From the NCBI GenBank assembly GCA_963971285.1, contig OZ020249.1, forward strand, positions 8,928,001-8,992,000: a stretch of DNA of 64,000 nucleotides. Reading direction: 5' to 3'. Source of the DNA: Astropecten irregularis. Taxonomy: Eukaryota; Echinodermata; Asteroidea; Paxillosida; Astropectinidae. Both the position numbers and the translations under genes were made by a program. How positions within the stretch are numbered: position 1 is the first letter of the stretch; each line of letters opens with the position of its first letter. Below, in pieces: positions 21,855 to 33,556 of the stretch. The notes under the pieces were generated by a model. The model ran no database searches and was not told where the DNA came from. It saw nothing but the letters and a program-made list of their open reading frames with translations.

Positions 21855-22627
21855 TCAGAATGGTTTAGGCCTATGTATACTGCCAGCCTGTGGCAAGATA
21901 AGAAACTTTGTGCAATGTGCATAATTTTTTTTTATAGACATATAATCATTCGGACAGAAAGGCACCCTGAAATTACAAACTAAGATAAGATAAGACCTAC
22001 GTTATCATTTAGTTGAGAGTACACCCTTTTCTGTGATTTGTATAATGCATCGCCTATGGGGTCAGACAGGTTAATTTTGGTTTAGACGACGAGCACTGTT
22101 TACAGAAACTCTTAGAATAACCCCCCCCCCCCCCCCCCAAAAAAAAATTGCCCAAGCCCCACCCCAAAAAAAAATGCAATTGAAAAAAAAATATCTTGAA
22201 AATACTGGATCTTTTCAGTTATTTTATTACAAAAACGCGTAGTGTATGATATTATAGGTGCATGTTTTTCGACCCCTTAAAAGACATAGCACAAGCGAGT
22301 GTTAGAATAACCCAAAATATTGGGTCTTCTAGTCCCCCCCCCCCCCCTAAAAAAAAAAGGCTTCTTTATAAAGCCCCCCAAAAGTATTGGCTCTGGAACC
22401 GCGCCTGACGAGGGCCAATTTTTAAAATACGATCACAACGTAACTATAAGGCAACGTATTTTCTATAGTAAACCTGTATCTGCACATTACGTTCTATACA
22501 GAAGATAACACTGTTAACAGGTTTTTTTGTACGTGCCATTGTACCGACTTTGTCTTTATAATGTTTCAAATACAATTTACAAATATTACGTAATAAATTC
22601 AGTTATTGTGAGCACAACTAATTGCAC
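21855..22627. other. Intergenic stretch with poly-C/poly-A tracts
   Basis: Homopolymer C and A runs occur near 22120-22180 and 22335-22380, around a duplicated CCCCCCAAAAAAA motif. No gene or known repeat is recognised. Confidence 0.4.
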
Positions 22628-23194
22628 TTAAAGGATCTCTGCAATGGGAATATTATTGGCTTGAAAATGTGCCAATAAAAAAACTGTACATGGGGACTGT
22701 GATTTTACCCACTTCCTCACACTGATTCAGGGTTAAAAACAGGGTTTTTGTTTGTATGCTAATTAGCATTTCCATATTCATGAGCAAAACTGATGTCATC
22801 TGGGGAACTGTGAGCAGTAACCCAATTGATTCGTGCACAAAAAGTTGCGGTTGTTTTATAAAATAGGTTTTCTGACGGACCTTTTCCTCTTCAATGGGTT
22901 ATATTTAGCCAAATATGTTCCTTTCACTCAACTGGTGGTATAATTTTTTTACCAAACCATTTCTGTAGGTCAAGTTTGCCTCTTAATTTGTTTATGTTTT
23001 TTCATTATATTTTTGCTGTCGGTTCCCTACATGAGTATGCGTGAAAATCCCCCGTTTTACAAAGCCATTCAAAGGAAAACCAAATGATGGTTTGAAACCA
23101 AAATAAGACTTGCCATTCAGTATCTGTCAGTATATTCTCTGTACGAAAGCAATAAAATAACCTGACTGAAAAGAGCACTGCAGCCACCCTTTAA
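22628..23194 (+). mobile_element. MITE family M, copy 1
   Basis: TTAA then AGGATCTCTGCAATGGG at the left and CACTGCAGCCACCCT then TTAA at the right, about 565 bp. The interior includes GGCTTGAAAATGTGCCAATA, CTAATTAGCATTTCCATATT and GGTTTGAAACCAAAATAAGA. Copies: 29570 (reverse), 42228, 53877. Confidence 0.85.
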
Positions 23195-23708
23195 AGACCC
23201 CCAAATTTACATTTGATCAAACGAACGAGGTACCACTTCAAACCAATTTTAAACCTGGTTCGTGCCGTTTGATCAAAGTGTTCTGGGCTGCCAGTGTAGT
23301 ATTATGATCCTGTAGCTGGGTCACGTTTGTGCACAAATACATACATACATAAAAATGAAAACCTGGGGTGTAACCCCTCCCCTCCCCCACCCCCTACCCA
23401 TGTAATCTACGCCCATGCTCAATAAAAACAGATCCTGGGGCATGTATATTTGACCTGACTATCATGTAGGTGTATTGTGTATACTGTAGGCCTATGGATT
23501 GTTTCGTTATCAAAGACATATTAACATAGTGAGGCTATAAGTTAAAGTCAAAACAGGTGACCTATGAACATGACGTACATGTAGGCCTATACTTCGGCAT
23601 GCCCCCGCCATTCAGCGCTATAATTATATAGAGTAAACTATAGTCGTCCTGATCATAGTTGCCTTCTCTTCTATCTGACGGCCTGTATTCCCGAACCTAT
23701 AAGCAACC
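23195..23708. promoter_or_regulatory. Presumed promoter and 5' region of the creatinase gene
   Basis: No repeat family is recognised here. A TATATAGAG-like motif near 23626 lies about 80 bases before the start codon and could serve as a TATA-like element, but nothing in the sequence proves it. Confidence 0.25.
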
Positions 23709-26700
23709 ATGTTTCGATATTTGGCGAGGCCAATCGCCCGTTGGGCAGCTGCGGGCGCCGGTAGGCCGGCTACGGTAGCCGGGACGGGGGCTTTTGCTGG
23801 CCGGTTCAACCGCGTCGTCCGGCCGATCATCGCGCCGGCAGGTGTCGCAGACTGTCCGTCTCGATGGAACTCCGCCTCAGCTTCGGACCCCATGCCAAGC
23901 CTCCTCAAATTTACAAATGGAGATAAGGTAATCGAGCCTTTTGTGGCATGTTTGAACTCATCAATAGGCCTATGTACTAACGATTCATACTTTTCTCACA
24001 CGTTTACTTTGACAACCTTAGCCAACTTATCATTACAAAATCTCCTTCACTATACGGGGCCAATTTCATAGAGCTCCTAAGCACCAAATATTGCTTAGCA
24101 CAAGAATGTCTCGTCCAATAAAACAAAACCACCATTGTAATGGAATGGAATGTACAGTAATGGAACCCTTAGGAATTAGTTCTGTGGGATTATGTGGGGA
24201 AATTAACGCAGCGATAGGAGATGCAAAAAGTTTGGAATTATATCATTCGTTCATTCACTCATTTTATTTGCCACTTTCTCAGAGGACAACAGTATTTGCT
24301 TAATATAATATACATCATTGAAAAAGTGGCGGGGTCTAAAAAAAAACAAAAAACAAGCTTGTCGTGGAGAGACCCCTGTTAAGTTACAAGTTAATCACCG
24401 GTACTTGCTTAAAGGTATAAAACATGATTGGTTAAAGGTAATATCATGCTTTGGTTTTTGTCAAAGAAATGCAGATTCATGGGCAAAAATATCAAGGAAG
24501 ATAAAGTATCAGTCATCTGTGAAAATTTCAGTCCCATACGATGCCCACTTTGTGAGAAAACAGTGGAATACGGCCACAGTATTTCTTAAGTCTTTTCTCT
24601 TTTATTGTTGATCTTTAAAAGATAAACAAATAATGTTGGTCATTGGTTTTACTCTTTCTGGATAAATACAGCCTTTCAGGCAGATATATTAATGGTATGT
24701 TTCTACCATCATCTGCATCTTTATACCCTGTAAGGGGTGTTATAGGTAAATCTGTGAAGTTTCGTACTACCAAAGTATGATACTACCTTTAAGGTCACTG
24801 AAAAGCACCCACACTTTGTCTGATCCAACATGTACTTAAAATAATAAACCTGTGAAATTTGAGCCCAATCGGACATCCGAGTCACGAGCAAATAGCAAAA
24901 ACACGACTCAATGTTTCTTAATATAAATCATAAAGAATTGTTTTGATCTTACCCCGAGATCAAAACTGTTTCCGGTCTTTGTTTTACAAATTTCTGGATG
25001 AATGTACCATTTCAGGCAGAAATATTTCAACGGTATGTTTCTAGCAGTACCATCCTTATACCCTGTAAGTCATTCGTAAATCTGTGAACATTTCTATTTG
25101 GGTATGTTACCAATCCTGTACTGTCATGTTCAGGTTTACCACGTAAATAATAATGGCTTTATCACATTTATTATGGTTTGATGTATTATTATGCCGAAAC
25201 TGAATGCAGCGATAGTGCAGCGATTTTTTAAATAAGCAGGGATGTGCATGTGAGACTTCAGCTTTTAATCGGAATTCAGATTTTCTTGTTTAGATTTTAA
25301 CTTAAAAATGTCAGTCAACCTTTTGGTCCACATGCTCTGTACACAAGTATAGGCATTAGAAAAAAATTCAGCTTTTTCCTTTATATTATAGTGTTTGTTT
25401 GTTTTTTATAGATTTTTTGTTGCTGTCACTCACATCGATTCCCTTAATTAAAATAACGATTATTTTGCTCCACGTAGATGTGAATGCTTATGAATTTGAG
25501 ATCTTTTTTTCAATGTTGCGAATTATTATTATTTTTTTTTCATTTGGGAGATGGAAGCGAATTTCCTTTTGTTTAATTCCATGAGAGACAAGATACAATG
25601 AAATTATTATTTTACAATCTTGGAATGGAACTACAAATTCCCCTCCTCTAATTGGGGCTCTTTTCATGATTGTTGCAGGCCGTGCCGACATTTTCAAAAG
25701 CAGAAATGGAGGGAAGACTGGCAAAACTTCGAAGTCACATGGAGAAGAACTCGATAGGGGGCGCCCTGTTCACCTCTTACCACTGCGTGAACTACTATTC
25801 GGACTTCTTGTATCTGGCCTTTGGCCGGCCATACGGTCTCGTCGTCACACTAGAGAAGGTGGTCATTATTTCCGCCCTCATCGACTACGGACAACCAGAC
25901 AGGTATAAACTTGTTCGTATGCTTTTTTATTAAAGGTAGTATCACACTTGTTTTTATCAAAGAAATACAGATTCATGGGCAAAAATACCAAGACATACAG
26001 TAACAGTCATCTGTGAAAATTTCAGTCCCACACGGTGCCCACTTTTTGAGAAAACAGTGGAAAATGTTCACAGTCTTTTTTTTTTTATGTTTGATCTTTT
26101 AAACGATCAAAAAGATTTTCGATCGTTGTTTTACTAATTTCTGGATAAATACACCATTTCAGTCGAAAAAATGTTAACAGTATGTTTCTACCACCACCAT
26201 CTTCATACCCTATAAGTTATACGTAAATCTGTGAACATTTCTGTTTTGGTCTCTTACCAAAGTATAATACTACCTTTAACAGGCGAAACCACGTTGGAGA
26301 GACAGTGGTGTACACGGACTGGCAGAGGGACAACTTCTGGAAAGCAGTTCAACAAGAGCTGGGCCATGTCAAAGGAAAGGTGATACGCTTTTTAATTAAC
26401 TAAAATATCCATGTTAGGTCTAAATCATTCGGTAACAATTTTAAAGTTCTCAATTGCCACTTTTACGAACGTGAACATTGCATCATCTTTCATTGTAATA
26501 CACAACATTCAACCAAGCGTTGATGGAAACATAGCTATGTCTCTTCATAATCAAAATGACAACAGACAGACAAAATACCAACAGGATTGGTAACGTACCC
26601 GAACAGAAATGTTCGTGGTACTGGTAGAAACGTACCATTCAAATATTTTTGCCAGAAATGGTGTATTTATCCATGCAGAAATTAGTAAAACAACAACCGA

Positions 26701-29700
26701 AAACAGTTTTGATCTCGGGGGTACGATCGAAATCATTCTTTATGTTTTATAAACTGAAATTGAGTTGAGTTTTCGCTGTTTCCTCGTGACTCAGAATGTC
26801 CGATTGAGCTCAAATTTCCACAAATGTATTACTTCATGTACGTGTGTGATCAGACAAATTTTGGGTGCTGTTCTGTGACCTCTATACACCAATCATGTAT
26901 TATTCCTTTAAAGTACTTATCTTAAGTACCATGACAAAAGAACGTTTTATCATGTTTTCCGTTATAAGTATAATACCAATGATTCCAAAGTCGATTGTTC
27001 GATTAAAGGTTTATTGTAATCAAAACTCATATGAACTTAAATACATCTGTATTGCTGTAAAACTCAACCCGTCTATATTATTGTTTGCCCTAAAATCTAT
27101 TGAATATACAGGGTGTCCCAAAAAAAACCCGCAACACTTGTGTCGAGAACTATTATATAAAAATTAAACTGTTTATCAATTCAAGATTCAGATATGTGAT
27201 AGAGCTGTGTCTTGGCTATCGCAATGTAGAATTTGAGTAAAATCGGACTAAAATGGAGAGAAAAAACTAAGACTGAATTACCCAACCTCAAAATCCGATG
27301 TTCATCTTTCTTTCATACACATTATGTGTGTATTGACCACTATAATTATGCGTGTTATCCTTTGTTTTTAAGGACTTCTCTTTCAATTGGTCATATTTTC
27401 GCCAATTTCAGCCCGATTTTGCCTAAATTCTACATGGTGATAGGTATAGCCAGGGCATTGTTGTATCACATTATCTGAATCTTGAAGTGATAAACAGTTA
27501 AATTTTAACAAAATGGGTCCCGACACAGTGTTGCGTTTTGTCTGGCACACCCTGTATAGGAAAAAAGAAGAGAGGTATTTTAGACCCATAATTTAGCACC
27601 CCACTTCTCGCGACGAAAAACCTTGCTTATACGTCACATGCAGAACGCCACGCAGTATACTGTGGTGCGAGCCTAGCTATACTATACATGTAGTTCTGTA
27701 GGTGACGTTACACGATATTGTTGCGTGAATCGGTTCCAAGGGGGGGGCATACTATATTTACTGATTTTGTAACTTTTTGGTCAAAATTAAGCACTTACGT
27801 AGAAATATAAATCTATATATTATTTATGTATTAAAGGTAGTATCATACATTGGTTTTTGTCAAAGAAATACAGGTTCATGGGCAAAAATACCAAAGACGA
27901 TACAGTAATAGTCATCTGTGAAAATTTCAGTCCCATACATTGCCCACTTTTTGAGAAAACAGTGAAAAACAGCCACGGTATTTCTTAAGTCTTTTCTCTT
28001 TTATTTTTGATCTTTTAAAAGATCAAACAGATTTTCGGTCGTTGTTTTACTATTTTCTGGATAAATACACAATTTCAGGCGGAACAATTTTAACGGTATG
28101 TTTCTACCACCACATCTTCATACCCGTAAGTTATACGTAAATCTGTGAACATTTCTGTTTTGGTTTCTTTAATACCAAAGTATGAAACTACCTTTAAGCC
28201 TATAGTTTTACAGGACTTTCAACCCTTTTCTTAATTTGATTAAAATTAAACTTTGATATCTGTATTTTGTGCATGTGTGTGTGTAAGATTGGATGCGAAT
28301 TCGACCATATTCCGGTTGATCACTGGAAGAAACTCCAAGCTGCCGCCCCACAGGCCGAGATGGTAGACATCGCCGAGGCCAGCATGCATCTTCGCCTCAT
28401 CAAATCCCCGGAGGAGATCGCCCTCATCAAGGAGGGTGCTCGCGTGGGCGACATAGGGGGCGAGGCTGCCCACGCTGCCCTGGCTGACGGGGTTACCGAG
28501 GTGGATGTTGCCCTGGCCTCCACCGAAGCCATGGTGCGGGAGATAGCAAGGGCGTACCCGGACAGTGAAATTCGCGACAGTGAGTTATTAAATGGGGACT
28601 TTGGAGAACCGGTCTTCAAGTCCACAGCGCACGCGCACGCAATTATTGTGAGCATGCTGGCGTGCGCTGTTGACTTGAAGACCGGTTCTCCAAAGTCTCC
28701 CATTGCACCCAAATGGCCACCAAATTCCCTGTAAACTTTCTACCAGATTAAATCAACGACATTCTTACCTGAGAGTGGAGAACGGTTGAAGGGTACAGTT
28801 ATCTGTTTTTTATTCTGAATCAAAAACGAGAAAATAAACATACCTTGCGAGATTATGTGACATTCTGCATTCCCTTAATTTTCCAATACCCTAACACACT
28901 CTTAATATTAATTTTTTGTATTGTTATTTTAGTTATTAATTGTAGTTATTTTATTTGATTCATTTATTTGTTATTTGTTTCCACTAGCTTGGTCCTGGAT
29001 CCAGGGCGGTGTGAACACTGATGGCGCTCACAATGCCGTGACAACCAGACCCTTCAAGAGCGGTGACATCGTGAGTCTCAACTGCTTCCCAATGATATCA
29101 GGGTATGTAGGAACTATAGCTACACATTATTGTAGAATGTACCCTCAATGTAGATACTAATGTTTGGCACACTATAGGCGAAAGAGGGCGCCCTTCCGAC
29201 GCAATCTTTCAGGCTTCACTAAGTCATTGCCTTGTACTTTTGATTGAAGATATTACACAGCATTGGAACGAACGCTGTTCATCGACCATGCCACCGACGA
29301 GAATCTCCGACTGTGGGAGGCAAATTGTCAGGTGCACCGCCGGGGTATGGAGCTCATCAAACCCGGGGTGAAGTGCCGAGAGATCGCCGCTGAGCTCAAC
29401 GAGATCTTCAGGGAGCACGGCATGCTGCAGTACCGCACCTTCGGCTACGGTCATTCCTTCGGAACACTGAGCCACTATTACGGTCGGGAGGCAGGTACGT
29501 ACGGTACACATGTTTCAGACGTAACGTCCACCGACCAATTTCATAGAGCTGCTTAAGCACAGAATTTGCTTAAAGGGTTCCTGCAGTGCTTTTTTTTTCA
29601 GTCATGTTATTTTATTGCCTTCAGACAGAGAATATACTGACAGATAATGAATGGCAAGTCTTATTTTGGTTTCAAACTATAGCATTTGGTTTTCTTTTGA

Positions 29701-31217
29701 ACGGCTTTTCAAAATGGGGATTTTTCATGCATGCTCATGTGGGGAACCAATAGCAAAAGTTAATGAAAAAAAAAACATAAAAAATGAAGAGGCAAACTTG
29801 GCCCACAAAAATGGTTTGGCAAAAAATTACACCACCAGTGAGTGAAAGGAACATATTCGGCACAATAAAACCCACCGAGAAGGAAAAGGTCTGTCAGACA
29901 ACCTATGAAATATCTTTTCGTGCACAAATCATTTGGGTTACTGCTCTCAGTTTACCCAGATGACATCACAGTTTTGCTCATGAATATGGAAATTCTAATT
30001 AGCATAGAAACCCCAAAACCTGTTGTTAACCCTGAAACGGTGTGAGGAAGTGGGTAAAATCATAGACCCCATATAACAGCTGCCTTTAGGCACAATGTTC
30101 AAGCCATAATATTCCTATTTTAGAGACCCTTAAAGCAAGAAAAGTCTTCCTTGAACAAACAGGCAATTTTCATGTGACGTTTACTGCTTTTGACTTGTAT
30201 TCGGCCATTGTTTGCTGAACTTAACATTCACAAGGAGTTTGGGCTGTGATACTGATTTCATTTACCAAGTTGTTTGGTGCTTAAGCAAATTTTGATGCTT
30301 AAGCAGCTCTATGAAATTAGCCTGGCGGTGAAGATACATAATAATTGCAACTTAAACATTAAAAGAGCGATTTTATTACCATTTTCTTCGTTTGTATATG
30401 ATTTATGATAACACGAGCAAGCAATATGGGCAATTCAAAATAGTGCGCCACCATGAGTTGGCCAATCACAATTCAGGAAATGAATTTTGTCGACAAACTG
30501 GGGGCCTTTACGAAAATGGAGCTTGAGGCTAGGCTTGGCATTTGTTTTTCTACTGCCATTTTGTGTCCTAAATGAAATGAAGGGCTTGAGATACATGACG
30601 AAGCTGGAGCCTTTCCCCAGCTTCATCATGTTGCCCAATCCCTTCGTTTCATTATGTGAGCTTCAAATGGCGGTAGTGAAATACGTCCCAAGCCTAGCCT
30701 CAAGCCTAGTTTCGTAAAGGCCCTGGGCATCTTTCCACATGCGCAGTTTATGGGTGCATTCGTTTAGCTCCCCCGGGTCGACACCAGTCAACCTCGTCTC
30801 CATTCTCTCGCTTGTTTTGTACAGTAAAACACGACCATTCCCAGAAAGTGCTGACCCGGGGGAGCTAAACGAATGCACCCTATGATTGGCCAACGCATTG
30901 CAAACTCATGGTGGCGCACTATTGTGAATCGACTGTAACTTGTATGAAGTATTTGAATCAAAATGCGTATTTTGTTTGTGTAATCCATGGATGTAATGTT
31001 TCTTTTCCCCCCACCAGCTGTTGAGATACGAGAAGACATAGACACCGTACTACAGCCAAACATGGTGGTGTCTATGGAGCCTATGCTTACCGTACAGGAG
31101 GGACAGCCCGGTGCCGGTGGGTACAGGGAGCATAACATCCTCGTCGTAACTGAGACGGGTGCAGAGAACATCACCCATTTCCCCTTCGGACCGGAACACA
31201 ACATCGTCAAAAGCTAA
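23709..31217 (+). CDS. Creatinase (creatine amidinohydrolase), 463 aa
   Basis: Seven exons, all phases consistent: 23709-23927, 25679-25902, 26283-26379, 28288-28579, 28988-29102, 29250-29494, 31018-31217 (stop TAA). Creatinase (EC 3.5.3.3) hydrolyses creatine to sarcosine and urea; it is a homodimeric pita-bread enzyme of the M24 superfamily that does not use metal. The N-terminal creatinase domain (about residues 66-190) has TSYHCVNYYSDFLY and VYTDWQRDNFW. The C-terminal domain (about 200-463) has NTDGAHNAVTTR (His292), GYYTALERT (Tyr318, Glu322), GYGHSFGTLSHYYGREA (Arg395), SMEPM (Glu418) and GAGGYREHNIL. The spacing His-30-Glu-96-Glu equals that recalled for Pseudomonas creatinase (His232, Glu262, Glu358). 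The first 60 or so residues exceed the bacterial length; they are Arg/Ala-rich with almost no acid residues, like a mitochondrial presequence. No breaks were seen. A possible AATAAA lies at 31478. Creatinase is chiefly bacterial, so horizontal origin is plausible but unproven. Confidence 0.93.
24409..25124 (+). mobile_element. MITE family B, copy 3, split by family A
   Basis: B starts TTAA-AGGTATAAAACATGATTGG, is interrupted at 24432, resumes at 24793 with GGTCACTGAAAAGCACCC, and ends with CAATCCTGTACTGT. The final ACCTTTAA is eroded. Located in creatinase intron 1. Confidence 0.85.
24432..24792 (+). mobile_element. MITE family A, copy 6, nested in B
   Basis: Flanked on both sides by TTAA (24432-24435 and 24789-24792). 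Removing the element and one TTAA restores the family B order TTGGTTAA-GGTCAC. This establishes TTAA as the duplicated target of family A. Confidence 0.9.
25930..26279 (+). mobile_element. MITE family A, copy 7, forming most of creatinase intron 2
   Basis: TTAA (25930-25933), AGGTAGTATCACACTTG at the left, CCAAAGTATAATACTACCT at the right, TTAA (26276-26279). The next three bases are CAG, the acceptor of exon 3. The element starts 27 bases after the exon 2 donor. Confidence 0.9.
26590..26911 (-). mobile_element. MITE family B, copy 4
   Basis: Reverse orientation: ATTGGTAACGTACCCGAACAG at one end and CCAATCATGTATTATTCC then TTAA at the other. In creatinase intron 3. Confidence 0.75.
27107..27556 (+). 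mobile_element. MITE family C, copy 2
   Basis: TACAGGGTGTCCCAAAAAAAA at the left and TGGCACACCCTGTA at the right, each starting or ending at TA. The core matches the other C copies. In creatinase intron 3. Confidence 0.9.
27831..28197 (+). mobile_element. MITE family A, copy 8
   Basis: TTAA-AGGTAGTATCATACATTGG at the left and CCAAAGTATGAAACTACCT-TTAA at the right. It ends 90 bases before creatinase exon 4, in the gene's sense orientation. Confidence 0.9.
28591..28703. mobile_element. Palindromic family I, copy 4
   Basis: Near-perfect hairpin: GGGGACTTTGGAGAACCGG at the left and CCGGTTCTCCAAAGTCTCCC at the right, with AATTATTGTGAGCATGC near the centre. It begins 11 bases after the exon 4 donor of creatinase. 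Cleanest member of the family. Confidence 0.9.
29531..30324. mobile_element. Family E-related element split by family M
   Basis: CCAATTTCATAGAGCTGCTT at the left and AAGCAGCTCTATGAAATTAG at the right. The interior is interrupted by family M (29570-30133). In creatinase intron 6. Confidence 0.75.
29570..30133 (-). mobile_element. MITE family M, copy 2, nested
   Basis: TTAA-AGGGTTCCTGCAGTG at the left and TAGAGACCCT-TTAA-type border at the right, reversed relative to copy 1. TTAA is duplicated around it within the E-related element. Confidence 0.85.
30431..30931. mobile_element. Composite family H element carrying family G, copy 1
   Basis: The H arms are AATTCAAAATAGTGCGCCACC and TGGTGGCGCACTATTGTGAAT, with inner GGCCAATCACAATTC / TGATTGGCCAACGC. 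The G element 30752-30880 lies between a GCGCAG motif and TGATTGGCC. A second inverted pair, GGGCCTTTACGAAA...GAGGCTAGGC at 30502-30538 and GCCTAGCCTC...TTTCGTAAAGGCCC at 30692-30724, also occurs inside. Confidence 0.75.
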
Positions 31218-31285
31218 AAGAGGGCGCCACGTGGACGGCATGTGACGTCAGAGCCGGGAATATCAGACAACTCTGTTGCCTTTTC

Positions 31286-31400
31286 CCAAACCTCGGCTCC
31301 GGCTCAGGCTCCGGCTTATAGGTTCCATTTTGTGAAATCCATTCTAAAATAATGGGTATCAAAATAGAGGCTTTTGGCTGCGCGCGGTTCGGAAGTTCAT
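31286..31400. repeat. Family P fragment with GGCTC repeats
   Basis: CTCGGCTCCGGCTCAGGCTC followed by ATGGGTATCAAAATAGAGGC matches part of the larger P element at 51319. In the 3' flank of creatinase. Confidence 0.6.
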
Positions 31401-31477
31401 TCTTCACCTTCAATGAAAAACAACAAACTGTAATTTCAAAACACTGAGAACCCCAAATGGATGCCATGTTGTTTAAA

Positions 31478-31483
31478 AATAAA
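31478..31483 (+). terminator. Candidate poly(A) signal of the creatinase gene
   Basis: An AATAAA hexamer about 260 bases after the stop codon. It precedes an AT-rich region. No transcript end can be proven from sequence. Confidence 0.35.
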
Positions 31484-31535
31484 CAACGATGATACAAAAT
31501 GATGATAATAATCATAATCATAATTATTCAAACGT

Positions 31536-31674
31536 GGCCGTTTTTTTCACTGTTTTCTCAAAAAGTGGGCACCGTATGGGACTCAGTGACTATTATTGTA
31601 TCTGTCTAACTATTTTTGCTCATAATTCTGTATTTCTTTGACAAAAACCAAAGTATGATAATTATTACCTTTAA
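31536..31674 (-). mobile_element. MITE family A fragment
   Basis: Left half of family A in reverse: TCACTGTTTTCTCAAAAAGT, GGGCACCGTATGGGACT, AAAACCAAAGTATGATAATT, then ACCT-TTAA. Confidence 0.75.
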
Positions 31675-32025
31675 AGCAATTTCATGCAATGATAGGCCTA
31701 TTATTGTAATATAATGACATTATCGTTCCTTTCATTTCTGTGATCGATTGTGCCTGGTACCCGGGAAGTATAGTTTGTGTATAGGTTAACCAGCCACAAT
31801 CCATCAGTGGTTAATTACAATGGACAATGTCCTTTAATATCAAAGAAATTGAAATTTTGAAATTGCAATTGCGGCGAAATGTTGATTTTTGTAATCCACA
31901 ATATGTCATTTAGGCGCAGGGCTATCATAGAGTGGTTTATTGGTACGTATCTCTATGAGGCATATCGATTTTCCTCCCTCTTTTACTTTAGTACAATTAA
32001 CATATTAATGCTACAGATGATTTAA

Positions 32026-33505
32026 ACCATACAGTAATTTGGAATTGTATGCAGATGTTTTCCTTTCTCTCCACACCACACTATAATTGAATAAAATGGA
32101 GATTCATATAACATATGTTGCATGAAATTTGAGTATTGCTATTGCAGTGTTATTTAATCAGATGATATGGTCCACTGGTGTCGATTTCTTTTCATGATTG
32201 GGGGATGATGGGTGATATTTTGGTGTCCATGCGAGGGAGCGAAGCGACCGAGCCGGGGGAGGCTGTGGGAGATGGGATACCCCCCTCCCAAACCAGGGAC
32301 TTTTTGTTAATAAAAAGAGAGTCAAAAAGTCGCATTTTAGAGCATTTAAAAACGATATTCAGAAGAATTAAACATTATAATGCGCAGTATACATTCACTG
32401 CGAAGACACAAAAAGCAACAATGATCATGTAATATTTCTATACAATAAACTTGAATGACATTCAACCTCAAAATATTGGGGGGGGGGGGGATGATAATAC
32501 ACGCCATCCCCCCATGCCCCCTCCCCCCGGGATCGATACCCATGATAATGGTGGCATTTTTAGTTGCAATTATAATTATACTTAGCAGAATCAATGCTTC
32601 CATAATTGTGTTAATGCGTTTATATCAAGCGGGTATCGTTTACGTGCAGTGCTTCAGAGGTTCAGATCGAGGACTTGAGTATACAGGAATTACAATGAAA
32701 CCATTCTAGTCCTCGAAAGCACTTTTTTTGTTCCATATTGTCCTCGGACGTACATAATATTACCGATAATGGGTACTTAGGGAGACATTCCCATAGGGAC
32801 GTGCACACGACTGTACTTACCTTTTTCTAAACATCCTCCAAACCAATGAACTTGAAATTGAAATATGTTCTTATTGAGAGCATTCTCTGTCTTCTATCAA
32901 AATATGGACAATAAAAATATGTCTTTAAGATGTAGAAATATTTTTGGGGAGACAACAAAATGTCTCCCTATTGACTGGTGTCTCCCAAATGTTAACTTTC
33001 AGACGCTAACCTGTCTCCCTATTATGCAATTAAGAAAAATAATATGAAGATTTATAGCGCGTCTTTTCCACAAAATAGTGATCAAAGGCGCATTACAAAA
33101 AAATCAATGAAAGTTAAACAATAAAAAAGACAACGAAACAAAAGCAGACAGTATTTAAAAGAAAGTTAGAAAGAAAGGTCACCATGCCAGTGCCCATACC
33201 GCAGTATGGGGTTTGGGCCGTCAACGGGTAACTAATTAATTAGGCCTAAATCCCATCGACATCGGTAATAAAATACACAATTTGTGTTTATCATGTTATC
33301 AACAAAAGATGGACAATGGACGATATACACGTTCAGTGTTCACTGCAAATCATTTTATTTGGTAGCAGGCTTGACTATTTACAAGCAAAATCGTTTTGTT
33401 TTTCCTTTTCGCAAATTGCAGTTGCATGCTCAGTATGTTGCTGCGCAAACCTTGGCACCGCCCATAATCGAGCTACGGAAGCCTCTCTTGACCGCGTAAT
33501 ATCCT
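32026..33505. repeat. Segmental duplication, unit 1
   Basis: Colinear with 34069-35490. Shared landmarks: ATTGAATAAA near the start, AAATTTGAGTAT, AATGCGTTTATATCA versus TATGCGTTAATAACCA, GTCCTCGGACGTACA, GCAAAATCGTTTT and GCTACGGAAGC. The copies are clearly diverged. At the end, a pyrimidine tract and CAG precede a short reading frame in both units, but the frames do not keep the same phase, so I do not call a gene. A family L element (32177-32540) interrupts this unit. Confidence 0.55.
32177..32540 (-). mobile_element. Family L element, copy 3
   Basis: GGTGTCGATTTCTTTTCATG at one end and GGGATCGATACC at the other, with the core GCGAGGGAGCGAAGCGACC and GAGCATTTAAAAACG. Reverse of copies 1 and 2. 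Confidence 0.8.
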
Positions 33506-33556
33506 GCTCTTTTACAAAAAAATACAATTAACATTAATAATCACTGAAAAGTGAAC

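Noticed and set aside
28320-28712. 130-codon minus-strand frame over creatinase exon 4
   Set aside because: Shadow of the coding exon running into palindrome I.
33284-33531. Two overlapping 71-codon plus-strand frames
   Set aside because: No domain, and the homologous frame in the second duplication unit is not in the same phase.
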